A DNA stretch of 64,000 bases from Pseudoalteromonas ostreae (GTDB lineage Bacteria > Pseudomonadota > Gammaproteobacteria > Enterobacterales > Alteromonadaceae). Every line of letters starts with the position of its first letter. The stretch's first letter is position 1. The stretch spans positions 124,001 through 188,000 of the forward strand of contig NZ_JAGPYN010000003.1 of assembly GCF_018069805.1 (NCBI RefSeq), read 5' to 3'. The notes under the pieces are model-generated. The model did no database searches, had not been told where the DNA came from, and worked only from the letters and a program-made list of their open reading frames with translations. This document shows positions 36,726-46,390 of the stretch, in pieces. The position numbers and the translations under genes were made by a program.

Positions 36726-39254
36726 TTAAACCTTAATATTAATAATGGCATGGGACTGATAAAAAGCTTGGTGTTGCGGCGCACCTTGGCTTAGCTTCAT
36801 TTCACCAACTTGTAAGCCATGAGCTGTTAATTTATGGCGCAAACTCTCAAGATGCGGATGAGCCATTGCGGTGATATCTTGGCTTGAGGCAAGTAATTGA
36901 CAATCTAGTGCTTTATCCATCAATTCAGCGGTGATCTGTAATTGGCCTAGCTCTGCGTAATCAAAATTAAGTCGCACAAACCAAACATTTTTATCTTCGA
37001 GTTTATTTTGGCTTGGTTTTTTATATTGTCCTAATGAAATTTCGGTCTGTGCGGTTTCCGGTGGCAGTCGCATCGGCAGTAAAAATTGTACTAAAGGATT
37101 ATTATCAGGCTGCTGATTGATGGGGGTACTGTTAATTTGGCTAATTGCAGTTTTTATTTGGCTCAGCTCAGCCGCTAAGGCTTGTGATTGTGGCTGTAGT
37201 AATTGTTCTTGCAGTTTCTGTGGGTTAGTTGCTTTAAAGTTAGGCACTAATATTTGTAGTAAAGCATCAAGTGAGCTTTGATTATTAAAATTCAATGCGC
37301 TGATATTTGCTAAGTTTGGAGCCGCTAAAATAGCCACTGCCAAATGCTCAATCGATTGGCTAAAACTATTTTGCAGGGCACTAGTGGTTAAGCTTTCTGG
37401 ACGCAAAACACTGAGTATTTCTCGTTGAATGGTTAACGGTTGCAACGATTGGCTGTCAATCATGCGGCTAAAAGCTTGATTGACTAGCCGATTTAAATCG
37501 ACATTATCACTTACTTTAGTCGCTGCTAGTTTATTAATTTGTGAAGCGATACGCTGTTTATCGTAGTTTACTGCTGATTTAAAATTAGGTAGCGGCTTTT
37601 CGCTAGGCGTTTTTAGCAGTGATGCCAATAAGTTGGCTTCAAGTGGTAAGCTTAGCTGGCTTGCTGGTAAGGCGCTATTTATCGGCCCTTTTAATGGTGG
37701 TTCTATATGTAAGTGGGTATTTGCTTTTAGATTGTCGTTGTTTAACTGTGCTTTTAGGGATGTTACTTTGGTATCTAATCCAGCAGTAATAGGTGGTGTT
37801 GTTTTTATTTTTTGCTGAGCATCGGCTGCAATTGTTTTGGCTACAGCGTTAGGTTCTTTGTTTAGTTGAGCTGGTTGAGCGTGAATATCAGCGGCTGCGT
37901 GTTTTTGATTCACTGTTACCTGCGGTATTTTATTTTGCGCTACTGCTGTTTGCCCATGGGATTGAATCGCGGTAGCAGTATTGTTATTTTTAACCGCTAT
38001 AGGTTCTGTAATGCTTGCTAAACTGGCTTTTAATCGCTGAAATAATTGTACCAAGGGAGGCGACTGGTGATAATACTTAGGTAGCGCGCTGCCTTGACTG
38101 ATATCTGCTAGTAATGGTTGGGTGTTGCTTGTCGCCATTGCTACTAGGTTTATTTTCCTGAGTGATTTAGGTAATAAGGTTTGAGCAGTTTGATTTGTGG
38201 GTGTTACAGCTGATTTATTGCTGAGCATGGCTAATTGACTAAATGGTTTGCTTTCAAAGTAGCGTACAGCGTCATTGATCCGAGTTTTTAAGTCAGCAAA
38301 ACTGTCTTGCAACCACGAGCTTATTGGGCTGCTACTGGCCAATGAGGGGCTGCTAGGCGTGACACTTGTTTGCGTATTAAACTGCCCTGATACATGGCTT
38401 TTTTGTATTAATGAATTAAAAGTGTGGGCTAATGAATTTTTTAAATGCAGAGTCATTTTTGGCAGCTGCGTTTTTATTATTAATTGTTCATTAAGCGCAT
38501 TTAATTGTACTTTTTGAATTACTCCGCCAGACAGATCTGAGAGTGTGTTGTGGCTATTTAACGGCTGCTGCAGTGCGAGCTTAATAGTGCCATTATAATT
38601 ACTAAAGCTCAGTATTGTGGTGTTTTTATCTTGCTGTAGCTGCCCATTCGGTACTAGTTTACTGAGCCAAAGAGCAAGTTTTGCTTGGCTAATTGGCTGT
38701 TGGTGAAGTGTATCAGCAAAGCGATTAACAACACTTAAGGTAAAATTATTGCGGTTTGGGGTAATGATTGCCTTTAGGTCTTGTTCACTGTGCAGTAGTT
38801 GGGCAACGTCTTTATTGATAGGAATACTGGCTTGTAACTGGTTTAACAGTAATTTTGCTGCAGGCTGTAAAATTACTTGCAATGACAAAGGGTTATTCTC
38901 GATTTGAATACCACTGCTAATAACATTTAAAACACTTTGCAGCTGGTTTGTTTGACGCAAGCTGATCTCAGTTTGTTTCGGTAGAATAGTGAGTTGTTTA
39001 CCATTGTTACTAAGTTGAATATCGGCACTGGCAATTTTTTGAGAGTTTGTTTCAGTGCCAGTCGTAGCTAAGCGTAATGTTTGCCAATGTTTATCAACGT
39101 AGACTTCCATCTGCACAGAGCCTTTGGCGAACACTATGTTTTTAGCGCTGAGTGTTTGCTCGCTGAAAACAGGTAATTGCTGTGCAACGCCATTGTGCGA
39201 TGAATGACTGACAGGAAGCGAATTCGCTAATGTTATCTGTGTAGGTTTGTTCAT
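36726..39254 (-). CDS. FliK-like hook-length control protein, second copy
   Basis: 842 residues. The long N-terminal and central part is low-complexity (Gln, Asn, Ser, Leu, Thr) without clear domains. The C-terminal 90 residues resemble the FliK hook domain: VWFVRLNFDYAELGQLQITA, then MAHPHLESLRHKLTAHGLQVGEM. The true fliK is at 14745-16799, so this is a paralogue. It is the first of a two-gene minus-strand unit with the FlhB-like protein and is divergent from ccmA. Such a gene is found near ccm in related polar-flagellated species; its role is unsettled. The start ATG at 39254 gives MNKPTQITLANS. Confidence 0.82.
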   Translation of the reverse strand: MNKPTQITLANSLPVSHSSHNGVAQQLPVFSEQTLSAKNIVFAKGSVQMEVYVDKHWQTLRLATTGTETNSQKIASADIQLSNNGKQLTILPKQTEISLRQTNQLQSVLNVISSGIQIENNPLSLQVILQPAAKLLLNQLQASIPINKDVAQLLHSEQDLKAIITPNRNNFTLSVVNRFADTLHQQPISQAKLALWLSKLVPNGQLQQDKNTTILSFSNYNGTIKLALQQPLNSHNTLSDLSGGVIQKVQLNALNEQLIIKTQLPKMTLHLKNSLAHTFNSLIQKSHVSGQFNTQTSVTPSSPSLASSSPISSWLQDSFADLKTRINDAVRYFESKPFSQLAMLSNKSAVTPTNQTAQTLLPKSLRKINLVAMATSNTQPLLADISQGSALPKYYHQSPPLVQLFQRLKASLASITEPIAVKNNNTATAIQSHGQTAVAQNKIPQVTVNQKHAAADIHAQPAQLNKEPNAVAKTIAADAQQKIKTTPPITAGLDTKVTSLKAQLNNDNLKANTHLHIEPPLKGPINSALPASQLSLPLEANLLASLLKTPSEKPLPNFKSAVNYDKQRIASQINKLAATKVSDNVDLNRLVNQAFSRMIDSQSLQPLTIQREILSVLRPESLTTSALQNSFSQSIEHLAVAILAAPNLANISALNFNNQSSLDALLQILVPNFKATNPQKLQEQLLQPQSQALAAELSQIKTAISQINSTPINQQPDNNPLVQFLLPMRLPPETAQTEISLGQYKKPSQNKLEDKNVWFVRLNFDYAELGQLQITAELMDKALDCQLLASSQDITAMAHPHLESLRHKLTAHGLQVGEMKLSQGAPQHQAFYQSHAIINIKV

Positions 39255-39305
39255 TATTTTAAATCAAGTTTTCGTTAATCGGTGCAAAGCATTATTCGTA
39301 TTACC

Positions 39306-39320
39306 CTATCATTATGATAG
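39306..39320. promoter_or_regulatory. Palindrome over likely -10 of ccmA
   Basis: CTATCATTATGATAG is a perfect 7+1+7 palindrome. It includes TATGAT (39313-39318), a good -10 hexamer for the ccm operon, 39 bases before the ccmA start. A clear -35 was not found. The arrangement suggests an operator that blocks or assists RNA polymerase at ccmA, or at the divergent FliK-like gene. Confidence 0.4.
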
Positions 39321-39356
39321 ACTAACGCCTAATTTTGGGTATAGAGAATCATCATC

Positions 39357-39977
39357 TTGTTACACATTAAGTCCGTCACCTGCATCAAGCAAGAACGTTG
39401 TTTGTTTGCGGATCTTAATTTCAGCTTGAAATCAGGTCAAATCATGCAATTAGCTGGCCCAAATGGGGCAGGTAAAACATCACTGCTGCGTATAATTGCG
39501 GGTTTTTCTACGCCCGATGAGGGGCAGGTTATGTGGCAAGGTGAATCAATTGCAAAAAATTATGATGAATTTGCCCGTCAGTTGCTATTTATCGGCCATA
39601 AAACAGGGGTGAATAGTCAACTTAGTGCGATCGAAAACCTACAGTTTTGGTTACAAATCCAAGGCTACAACACAGATCAAGACCTGTATTCCTTACTGGC
39701 TAAAATCGGTTTAGTAGGTCTTGAGGATGTACCTGTGCGTACTTTATCTGCAGGTCAACAACGTCGTGTTGCGTTGATCAGGCTTTGGCTTAATGATGCG
39801 AAGTTATGGGTGCTGGATGAGCCATTTACAGCCTTAGATAAAGCCGGTATCGCATTTTTGCAGCAACGCTTTTTAGCTCACTTAGAACAAGGTGGATCGA
39901 TTTTATTAACCACCCACCAAGACTTAACGACCCACTTTAATGAGTTGCAAACTGTTACTCTGGAGTACCGACATTGA
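39357..39977 (+). CDS. ccmA: Heme exporter ATP-binding protein CcmA
   Basis: ATPase of the CcmAB(CD) complex that frees holo-CcmE during cytochrome c maturation; 206 residues. Walker A GPNGAGKTS is at 34-42, the signature LSAGQQRRVAL near 133, and Walker B LWVLDEPFTALD. The start is TTG at 39357, because homologues begin MLxxxxLTC and no ATG is available in frame at the right place; the ribosome site is weak. First gene of the ccm operon; overlaps ccmB by one base. Confidence 0.94.
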   Translation: MLHIKSVTCIKQERCLFADLNFSLKSGQIMQLAGPNGAGKTSLLRIIAGFSTPDEGQVMWQGESIAKNYDEFARQLLFIGHKTGVNSQLSAIENLQFWLQIQGYNTDQDLYSLLAKIGLVGLEDVPVRTLSAGQQRRVALIRLWLNDAKLWVLDEPFTALDKAGIAFLQQRFLAHLEQGGSILLTTHQDLTTHFNELQTVTLEYRH

Positions 39978-40663
39978 TGTTACGCCAGCATTCATATTGG
40001 CAGCTATTTAGTGCCGTTTGTAAAAAAGATTTACAGTTAGCATTTCGCCAACGTGCTGAAATCGTAAACCCTATTTTGTTCTTCTTAATTGTTATTACAT
40101 TATTTCCGTTAGCAATTGGTCCTGAGCCCGGTCTACTTAGCCGTATGGCACCGGGTATTATCTGGGTCGCCGCGTTACTTTCAACCATGTTAGGCTTAGA
40201 TAAACTATTTCGTGATGATTATCATGATGGTAGTTTAGAGCAATTGATTGCTTCGTCGTACCCGCTACCGTTAACGGTGCTTGGCAAAGTCGTTGCCCAT
40301 TGGATTATTACAGGCTTGCCGTTGGTGCTAATGACGCCGCTGTTCGCCTTGTTATTAAATTTAGACAATCAAGCATTGATTGCAACGGTGCTTACCTTGC
40401 TATTGGGGACACCATTACTTAGTTTTATCGGCGCTATTGGCGCTGGGCTAACTGTGGGATTACAAAAAGGCGGTATTTTGATGAGTCTATTAGTCTTGCC
40501 TTTGTATATCCCCGTATTAATTTTTGCAACGTCTGCTATCGATACCAGCACAATGTCGCTGGATTATAGTGGCCAGCTTGCCATCCTTGGTGCGATGCTT
40601 GTCATTGCAATTATCAGCGCACCAATCGCCATATCGTCAGCATTGAAAGTGAGTGTAAGTTAA
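39977..40663 (+). CDS. ccmB: Heme exporter membrane protein CcmB
   Basis: Integral membrane subunit of the CcmAB transporter, 228 residues with six predicted helices. The typical start FSAVCKKDLQLAFRQRAEI and the PLYIPVLIFATSAI stretch are present. I choose the ATG at 39977, sharing one base with the ccmA stop; a TTG one codon earlier is also in frame. It ends one base before ccmC. Confidence 0.95.
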   Translation: MLRQHSYWQLFSAVCKKDLQLAFRQRAEIVNPILFFLIVITLFPLAIGPEPGLLSRMAPGIIWVAALLSTMLGLDKLFRDDYHDGSLEQLIASSYPLPLTVLGKVVAHWIITGLPLVLMTPLFALLLNLDNQALIATVLTLLLGTPLLSFIGAIGAGLTVGLQKGGILMSLLVLPLYIPVLIFATSAIDTSTMSLDYSGQLAILGAMLVIAIISAPIAISSALKVSVS

Positions 40664-40664
40664 T

Positions 40665-41402
40665 ATGTGGAAGTGGTTACATCCCTACGCTAAAGCAGAT
40701 CGTGCATATCAATTATGCAATACGTTACTGCCCTATTTTGCCGTGATAACGGTTGTCTTTATGATTATTGGTTGGATCTGGGGGTTAGCCTATGCACCAG
40801 CCGACTATCAACAAAAAGACAGTTATCGCATTATTTTTATCCATGTACCGTCAGCTATTTTGTCGATGGGGGCTTATTCATCAATGGCTATTGCGGCAGT
40901 GATCGCTTTGGTATGGCAACTTCGTAATGCCGAGTTAGCAGTGATTGCCATCGCACCTGTTGGTGCATGTGTAACTGCAATTGCACTTATTACTGGCGCC
41001 GCTTGGGGAAAACCTATGTGGGGGGCTTGGTGGGTATGGGATGCACGACTTACGTCTGAGCTCATTTTATTATTTTTATACTTAGGTGTGTTATCTCTAT
41101 ACCATGCCTTTGAAGATAAAAAAGCAGCGGGTAGAGCTGCATCTATTTTGGCTATTGTGGGGGTCATTAACCTACCCATTATCCATTTTTCGGTTGAGTG
41201 GTGGAACACCTTGCATCAAGGCGCCACTATTACCAAGTTTGATACGAAAGCCATTGATTCAAGTATGTTTTGGCCATTAATGGTAAATATAGTCGCGTTT
41301 GCTGGTTTTGTTGGCATGGTGACTTTGATGCGTCTTAAAAATGAAATTTTACAACGTGAAAAGCATCGCCCTTGGGTGCGTCAGTTGTTAAATAGGGGCT
41401 AG
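40665..41402 (+). CDS. ccmC: Heme-handling protein CcmC
   Basis: Membrane protein of 245 residues with six helices that loads heme on CcmE. The periplasmic tryptophan-rich WWD motif reads WGAWWVWDARLTSELIL, and conserved His residues lie at IFIHVPSA and VEWWNTLHQGAT. It sits in the canonical order after ccmB and 2 bases before ccmD. Confidence 0.96.
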   Translation: MWKWLHPYAKADRAYQLCNTLLPYFAVITVVFMIIGWIWGLAYAPADYQQKDSYRIIFIHVPSAILSMGAYSSMAIAAVIALVWQLRNAELAVIAIAPVGACVTAIALITGAAWGKPMWGAWWVWDARLTSELILLFLYLGVLSLYHAFEDKKAAGRAASILAIVGVINLPIIHFSVEWWNTLHQGATITKFDTKAIDSSMFWPLMVNIVAFAGFVGMVTLMRLKNEILQREKHRPWVRQLLNRG

Positions 41403-41404
41403 TT

Positions 41405-41608
41405 ATGCAGTTTGATTCTTTTTCTGATTTTATTGCCATGGGCGGTTACGGCTTTTATGTGTGGCTTTCTTTTGGTTCATGTGCACTGATTTTATTAGGT
41501 ATTTTAGTAAGCTCTTTTAATGATACTAAGCGCATTATGGCTTCTGTGCAGCAACAAGCTGAACGAGAGGCTCGCATTAAACACGCTCAACAGGAGAATC
41601 AAGCATGA
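41405..41608 (+). CDS. ccmD: Small heme exporter protein CcmD
   Basis: 67 residues with one membrane helix (about 17-39) and a basic, Gln/Glu-rich cytoplasmic tail. The N-terminus [16 protein letters not shown] is the family mark. It helps release heme-loaded CcmE from CcmC. The stop overlaps ccmE by 4 bases. Confidence 0.94.
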   Translation: MQFDSFSDFIAMGGYGFYVWLSFGSCALILLGILVSSFNDTKRIMASVQQQAEREARIKHAQQENQA

Positions 41609-42084
41609 ACCCAAGACGTAAGAAACGTTTGCTTGGCGTCGTCGCTATTGTATTTGGTATTGGTGCCGCCATCGGTTTAGTACTTTATGCGCTGCAAGAA
41701 AATATTAACTTATTTTATACTCCAAGTGAGTTAATTGAAGGTAAAGGCCCGAATAAAGAAAAGCCGCACATTGGTCAAAAGTTGCGTATTGGCGGTATGG
41801 TGGTCCCTGGATCAGTGATTCGAGATGAAACCAGCCTACAAGTAAGCTTTACCTTGATTGATACGGGCCCCTTAGTAACGATTAAATACCAAGGTATTTT
41901 GCCTGACTTATTTCGCGAGGGGCAAGGGATTGTTGCTCAAGGTGTGTTGATTGAACCTAATGTAATCGAAGCATTTGAAGTATTGGCTAAGCATGATGAA
42001 GAATATATGCCTGCTGAAGTTGCAGAAGCGGTGAAGGGGATCAAACACGAAAAACCTAAATATAACTTAGAAAGTGGCAATTAA
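41605..42084 (+). CDS. ccmE: Heme chaperone CcmE
   Basis: Periplasmic heme chaperone of 159 residues anchored by one N-terminal helix (about 8-30). The covalent heme-binding His130 is in [11 protein letters not shown], with the heme-contact Tyr four residues later. The beta-barrel part has [10 protein letters not shown] and [13 protein letters not shown]. The start overlaps ccmD (ATGA) and ccmF begins just after the stop. Confidence 0.97.
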   Translation: MNPRRKKRLLGVVAIVFGIGAAIGLVLYALQENINLFYTPSELIEGKGPNKEKPHIGQKLRIGGMVVPGSVIRDETSLQVSFTLIDTGPLVTIKYQGILPDLFREGQGIVAQGVLIEPNVIEAFEVLAKHDEEYMPAEVAEAVKGIKHEKPKYNLESGN

Positions 42085-42085
42085 G

Positions 42086-44053
42086 ATGATCCCAGAACTC
42101 GGTTATTTTTCCCTAACACTTGCTATGGTGCTAAGTGTTTTATTGTGTATTTTTCCTTTATGGGGCGCACATACTGGTAATTTACGGTTAATGCGAGCAG
42201 CGCCTTCATTAGCTGTTGGTCAATTTGTATTTGTATTAGTATCATTCGCAGCCTTAATTTATGCCAGTTTAACCGATGATTTTACCGTCGCGTATGTAGC
42301 TTATCATTCTAGCAGTACCTTGCCTTGGTATTATAAAATCACTTCAACCTGGGGTGGGCACGAAGGTGCTATTTTATTGTGGCTCGTAATGCAAGCTGGT
42401 TGGACAGCCGTAGTAGCACTGCGCTCTAACTCACTGCCTTGGATACTGCGTGCTCGCGTATTAGGTGTGTTAGGCTTTTTAGGGGTTGGCTTTATGCTTT
42501 ACACCCTGTGGATGTCAAATCCGTTTGAATTATTACTGCCGTATTTCCCAGTCGAAGGGCGCGACTTGAATCCGCTATTACAAGATCCAGGGATGATCAT
42601 TCATCCACCTTTATTGTATATGGGTTATGTTGGTCTATCGGTTTCTTTTGCATTCGCAATTGCTGCGTTATTAACTGGCAAACTTGATAATACGTGGGCT
42701 AAATGGTCACGTCCTTGGACAATGACTGCATGGGGTTTTTTAACACTAGGTATAACTATCGGAAGCTGGTGGGCTTATTCTGAGCTTGGCTGGGGTGGCT
42801 GGTGGTTTTGGGATCCCGTTGAAAACGCATCGCTCATGCCTTGGTTAGTCGCTACAGCACTATTACATTCGTTGTCGGTAACTGAAAAACGAGGTGTGTT
42901 TAAATCATGGACCGTATTGCTTGCTATTGCAGCATTTTCATTAAGTTTACTGGGCACCTTTATTGTTCGCTCTGGGATTATTGTGTCAGTGCATGCGTTC
43001 GCTACCGATCCTGATCGTGGTTTATTTATCTTAGCGTTTTTAGCGATAGTGGTTGGTGGTGCGTTAACCTTATATGCATTTAGGGTATCGCAAGTACGTA
43101 GCGAAGGTCGTTACAAACTGGTATCTCGGGAAGTGGCGTTATGGCTCAATAATATATTTCTAGTGGTTGCTACTTTTATTGTATTACTGGGTACTCTATT
43201 ACCTATGGTCCATAAAGAAATGGGCTTAGGCAGTATTTCAATTGGCGAACCATTCTTTAATAAAATGTTTGCTATTATTTTGGTGCCGTTTGCCATCTTA
43301 ATGGGCATTGGCCCTCTGTTACGTTGGAAGCAAAATAAGTGGTCTTTTTTACAAAATAAATTACTTATTGCTGCGCTAATGAGCATAGTTATCACAGCTG
43401 CTTGGTTGTATTCAAGCTATGCAGTTGTTGCACCTTTAACTTTATTGGCAACCACACTTGCGGTATGGATTGTCATGACTACGGCTGCTGACCTTTACAT
43501 AAAAGCGACCGTACAAACTAATTTTAGCCAAGGGCTGAAACGTTTAGGGCTAAGCTATTGGGCAATGGTGTTAGGGCACGTTGGTATCGCTTTTGTGATT
43601 GCGGGTGTTACGTTAACTTCTGCGTATTCGGTTGAACGTGATGTTTCGATGAAGCCGGGCGAAATTGTGCAGTTAAATCAATATCAGTATCGTTTTGAAG
43701 GAGTAAATACTATTCGTGGTGCAAACTACAGTGGTCATGCAGGAGAAGTGAGTGTCCTGAAAAATGATAAATTGGTCACAGTACTGCATGCTGAAAAGCG
43801 TCGTTACGATATTGGTATGCAATTTATGACCGAAGCTGCAATTGATGCTGGCTTTACCCGTGATTTATACCTTGCCCTTGGTGAGCAATTAAATAACGGC
43901 GGTTGGTCACTGCGTATTTACCATAAGCCATTTGTACGTTGGATGTGGATTGGTGGTGTATTGATCTCACTTGCCGGTTTTATGATTTTAGGTGACAAAC
44001 GTTACCGTACTAGCAAGAAAAATACCGATAAGTCACAGGAGAAGCTGGTATGA
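42086..44053 (+). CDS. ccmF: Cytochrome c heme lyase subunit CcmF
   Basis: Large membrane subunit of 655 residues with many helices, part of the lyase that joins heme to apocytochrome. The WWD motif reads WGGWWFWDPVENASLMPW, and STWGGHEGAILLW and MIIHPPLLYMGY are characteristic. The ATG at 42086 is one base after the ccmE stop and gives the usual MIPELGYFSL; an in-frame GTG 12 bases upstream lies inside ccmE. It overlaps ccmG by 4 bases. Confidence 0.97.
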   Translation: MIPELGYFSLTLAMVLSVLLCIFPLWGAHTGNLRLMRAAPSLAVGQFVFVLVSFAALIYASLTDDFTVAYVAYHSSSTLPWYYKITSTWGGHEGAILLWLVMQAGWTAVVALRSNSLPWILRARVLGVLGFLGVGFMLYTLWMSNPFELLLPYFPVEGRDLNPLLQDPGMIIHPPLLYMGYVGLSVSFAFAIAALLTGKLDNTWAKWSRPWTMTAWGFLTLGITIGSWWAYSELGWGGWWFWDPVENASLMPWLVATALLHSLSVTEKRGVFKSWTVLLAIAAFSLSLLGTFIVRSGIIVSVHAFATDPDRGLFILAFLAIVVGGALTLYAFRVSQVRSEGRYKLVSREVALWLNNIFLVVATFIVLLGTLLPMVHKEMGLGSISIGEPFFNKMFAIILVPFAILMGIGPLLRWKQNKWSFLQNKLLIAALMSIVITAAWLYSSYAVVAPLTLLATTLAVWIVMTTAADLYIKATVQTNFSQGLKRLGLSYWAMVLGHVGIAFVIAGVTLTSAYSVERDVSMKPGEIVQLNQYQYRFEGVNTIRGANYSGHAGEVSVLKNDKLVTVLHAEKRRYDIGMQFMTEAAIDAGFTRDLYLALGEQLNNGGWSLRIYHKPFVRWMWIGGVLISLAGFMILGDKRYRTSKKNTDKSQEKLV

Positions 44054-44622
44054 ACCGCAAGTTGTTAGCGCTGATACCTCTGCTGGCATTTGTTTTAGTG
44101 TGCGTGTTTTTATTTCAAGGTTTGTTTTCAAATCCACGAGAAATTCAAACCGGTCGTTTAGGTCAGCCAATGCCTGCCTTTGATTTACCTGATTTAATGC
44201 AGGATTCAAAGCGTTGGCAAGATAGCCAATTAAAAGGCGATGTATATCTACTCAATGTATGGGGCACTTGGTGTCCTACCTGTTTAGCTGAATTAGATTA
44301 TTTAACCCAACTGCGAGAGCAAGGCGTTAAAATTATCGGGCTTTACTATGTACAAAGTTATGATGCTGATTTTGATGGTGAATTTGATATGCCAGCGCTA
44401 CGTGAAGAAGTGACGTCGATGTTAAGTCGTGCTGGTGATCCGTATCAGTTTAATATTCTTGACTTACACCGTACTCTTTCGCTTGATTTAGGTGTATCAG
44501 GTGCACCTGAAACATTTTTAGTGGATAGCAAAGGCACCATTTTATTGCACCATACTGGCGATATAAATCCGCGAGTTTGGCGTGCTAAATTTGCACCTCT
44601 AATGCAGGAATTACAGCCATGA
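44050..44622 (+). CDS. ccmG: Thiol:disulfide interchange protein CcmG (DsbE)
   Basis: Membrane-anchored periplasmic thioredoxin, 190 residues, that keeps apocytochrome or CcmH cysteines reduced. One N-terminal helix is at about 5-25 and the active site WGTWCPTC has Cys75 and Cys78. The cis-proline loop GVSGAPETFLVD is present. It overlaps both neighbours (ccmF and ccmH) by 4 bases. Confidence 0.96.
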   Translation: MNRKLLALIPLLAFVLVCVFLFQGLFSNPREIQTGRLGQPMPAFDLPDLMQDSKRWQDSQLKGDVYLLNVWGTWCPTCLAELDYLTQLREQGVKIIGLYYVQSYDADFDGEFDMPALREEVTSMLSRAGDPYQFNILDLHRTLSLDLGVSGAPETFLVDSKGTILLHHTGDINPRVWRAKFAPLMQELQP

Positions 44623-45080
44623 AATATTTTTTAATTGCTTTAATGATACTAGCCAGTGGCATTGCTATGGCAGAGCAAGATCGTTACCAATTTGATAACA
44701 ACGAACAAGCGCAACGCTTTACTGAGTTAACTAAAGAATTACGTTGCCCTAAATGTCAAAATCAAAATATCGCTGATTCAGATGCTGTGGTTGCGAAAGA
44801 TTTACGCGAAAAAGTATTGGCGTTAGTCAAAGAAGGCAAATCGAAAGACGATGTGATTGAATATATGATTGATCGCTATGGCTATTTTGTTCACTACGAT
44901 CCGCCAGTAACGCCAGCAACATTAGTGTTATGGGTATTACCTATTTTGATTGTGGTATTTGGCTTTGGCTTTATTATTTTTCGTCAACGTAAGGCTGCGG
45001 TTAAGCAAACATGGAGTGAGCAAGATGAGGCGTTGTTAGCCAAGCTCATTGCGAAAAATGAACGTCAGGAGCAGATTTAA
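44619..45080 (+). CDS. ccmH: Cytochrome c maturation protein CcmH
   Basis: 153 residues. A signal peptide ends near residue 18, the thiol motif LRCPKC has Cys43 and Cys46 and is followed by QNQNIADSDA, and a membrane helix lies at about 102-124. It reduces the apocytochrome disulfide within the lyase. It is the short CcmH form; the TPR part is the separate ccmI gene directly downstream. Confidence 0.96.
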   Translation: MKYFLIALMILASGIAMAEQDRYQFDNNEQAQRFTELTKELRCPKCQNQNIADSDAVVAKDLREKVLALVKEGKSKDDVIEYMIDRYGYFVHYDPPVTPATLVLWVLPILIVVFGFGFIIFRQRKAAVKQTWSEQDEALLAKLIAKNERQEQI

Positions 45081-46379
45081 ATGATACTAATGTGGGTTTC
45101 TTTTGCATTATTAACCTTATTAGCTGTGGCGTTTGTGGCCTTGCCTTTTTTGAGTAAAGAGCGCGTACAAAGTCTCACTTACAATGCAAACTCAGAGCTT
45201 ATTGCCATCTATCATCAGCGCCTTAGCGAGTTGGCCAATGATTTAGCAAATCAACGTATTGATCAAGTTAACTATGATGAATCTGTGATTGAGCTCAAAC
45301 GTCGTTTATTAAACGAGTTATCACCTGAAAAATCACTAATGAGTCGAGGCAATAACCGTATTTTTGCATTAACAGGCAGTGCATTTTTAATGGCTTTCAC
45401 AGCTGTATTTTATACCGCAACCGGCTCTCAGCAGCAATTGCAGAGCTGGCACAGCGCTATGGATAATTTAGCAGCTTATGGTGAACGAGCTGTGATGCAA
45501 CAAGGTGAGCCTTTAACACAAAATGAATTACAAGCGTTTGCGTTAGGATTACGCACTAAACTTGCGCAAAGTGGTGATGATCAAGTGGCTTGGATGCTGC
45601 TCGGTCGCGTTGCAATGTCACTGAATGAATACGACATGGCGCAACAGTCATTTGATAAAGTGCTGCGCATGGATCCTGACAATATGTCTGTGCTGATCAG
45701 TTACAGTCAAGTACTATTACTGGAAGGCAGTGATGCAAATATGACGCGCGCTGCGGGCATGCTCTCTAAAGTGCTTAAAGACGATCCAACTAACCTTGAT
45801 GCTATTTCATTGTTAGCGTTAATTGCTTATGAGCGTCATGATTGGTTGCAAGCAAAAGCAGCATTCGAAGTACTTTTAAATAGTATGGACAAGCAAGATT
45901 CTCGCTATGACATGATTGCTCAGCGAATTACTGAAATTGAACAAAATATTACAGCTGAAAACACACAACTAGCATCTGCGTTGCAGTCACAAGCTGAGCA
46001 GGGCAGTGGCGAGGATAATAACGCAGCTAAAATGAGTGCTATCAAAGTTACCGTTAATCTTGCGCCACAGCTTATAGACAAGCTTCCAACGCAAAGTACT
46101 TTATTTGTTTTTGCAAAAGCTGCCACTGGTTCACCAATGCCACTAGCAGTGGTAAAGTTAACCGATTATAGTTTTCCAATTGAAGTACAGTTAAGTGATA
46201 GTAATGCTATGGTTGCAGGTTTAACGCTTTCAAGCGTTGATAAAATTATTTTAACTGCACGTATTTCAAAGGATGCATCAGTAATGCCTTCAACGGGTGA
46301 GTTGGAAGGTCGTTCAGATGTGTTAGAACGTAGCAAAACTCAGGCTTACGAGTTACTTATTAATGAATTAATGCCTTAA
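45081..46379 (+). CDS. ccmI: Cytochrome c maturation protein CcmI
   Basis: Membrane-anchored TPR chaperone for apocytochrome c, 432 residues. Helices lie near residues 3-23 and about 92-112, a TPR region at about 155-285 (AWMLLGRVAMSLNEYDMAQQ), and a C-terminal beta-rich domain at about 315-432 (FVFAKAATGSPMPLAVVKL). It follows ccmH with no gap and is last of the maturation genes. Confidence 0.93.
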   Translation: MILMWVSFALLTLLAVAFVALPFLSKERVQSLTYNANSELIAIYHQRLSELANDLANQRIDQVNYDESVIELKRRLLNELSPEKSLMSRGNNRIFALTGSAFLMAFTAVFYTATGSQQQLQSWHSAMDNLAAYGERAVMQQGEPLTQNELQAFALGLRTKLAQSGDDQVAWMLLGRVAMSLNEYDMAQQSFDKVLRMDPDNMSVLISYSQVLLLEGSDANMTRAAGMLSKVLKDDPTNLDAISLLALIAYERHDWLQAKAAFEVLLNSMDKQDSRYDMIAQRITEIEQNITAENTQLASALQSQAEQGSGEDNNAAKMSAIKVTVNLAPQLIDKLPTQSTLFVFAKAATGSPMPLAVVKLTDYSFPIEVQLSDSNAMVAGLTLSSVDKIILTARISKDASVMPSTGELEGRSDVLERSKTQAYELLINELMP

Positions 46380-46390
46380 AAGGATCAAAG

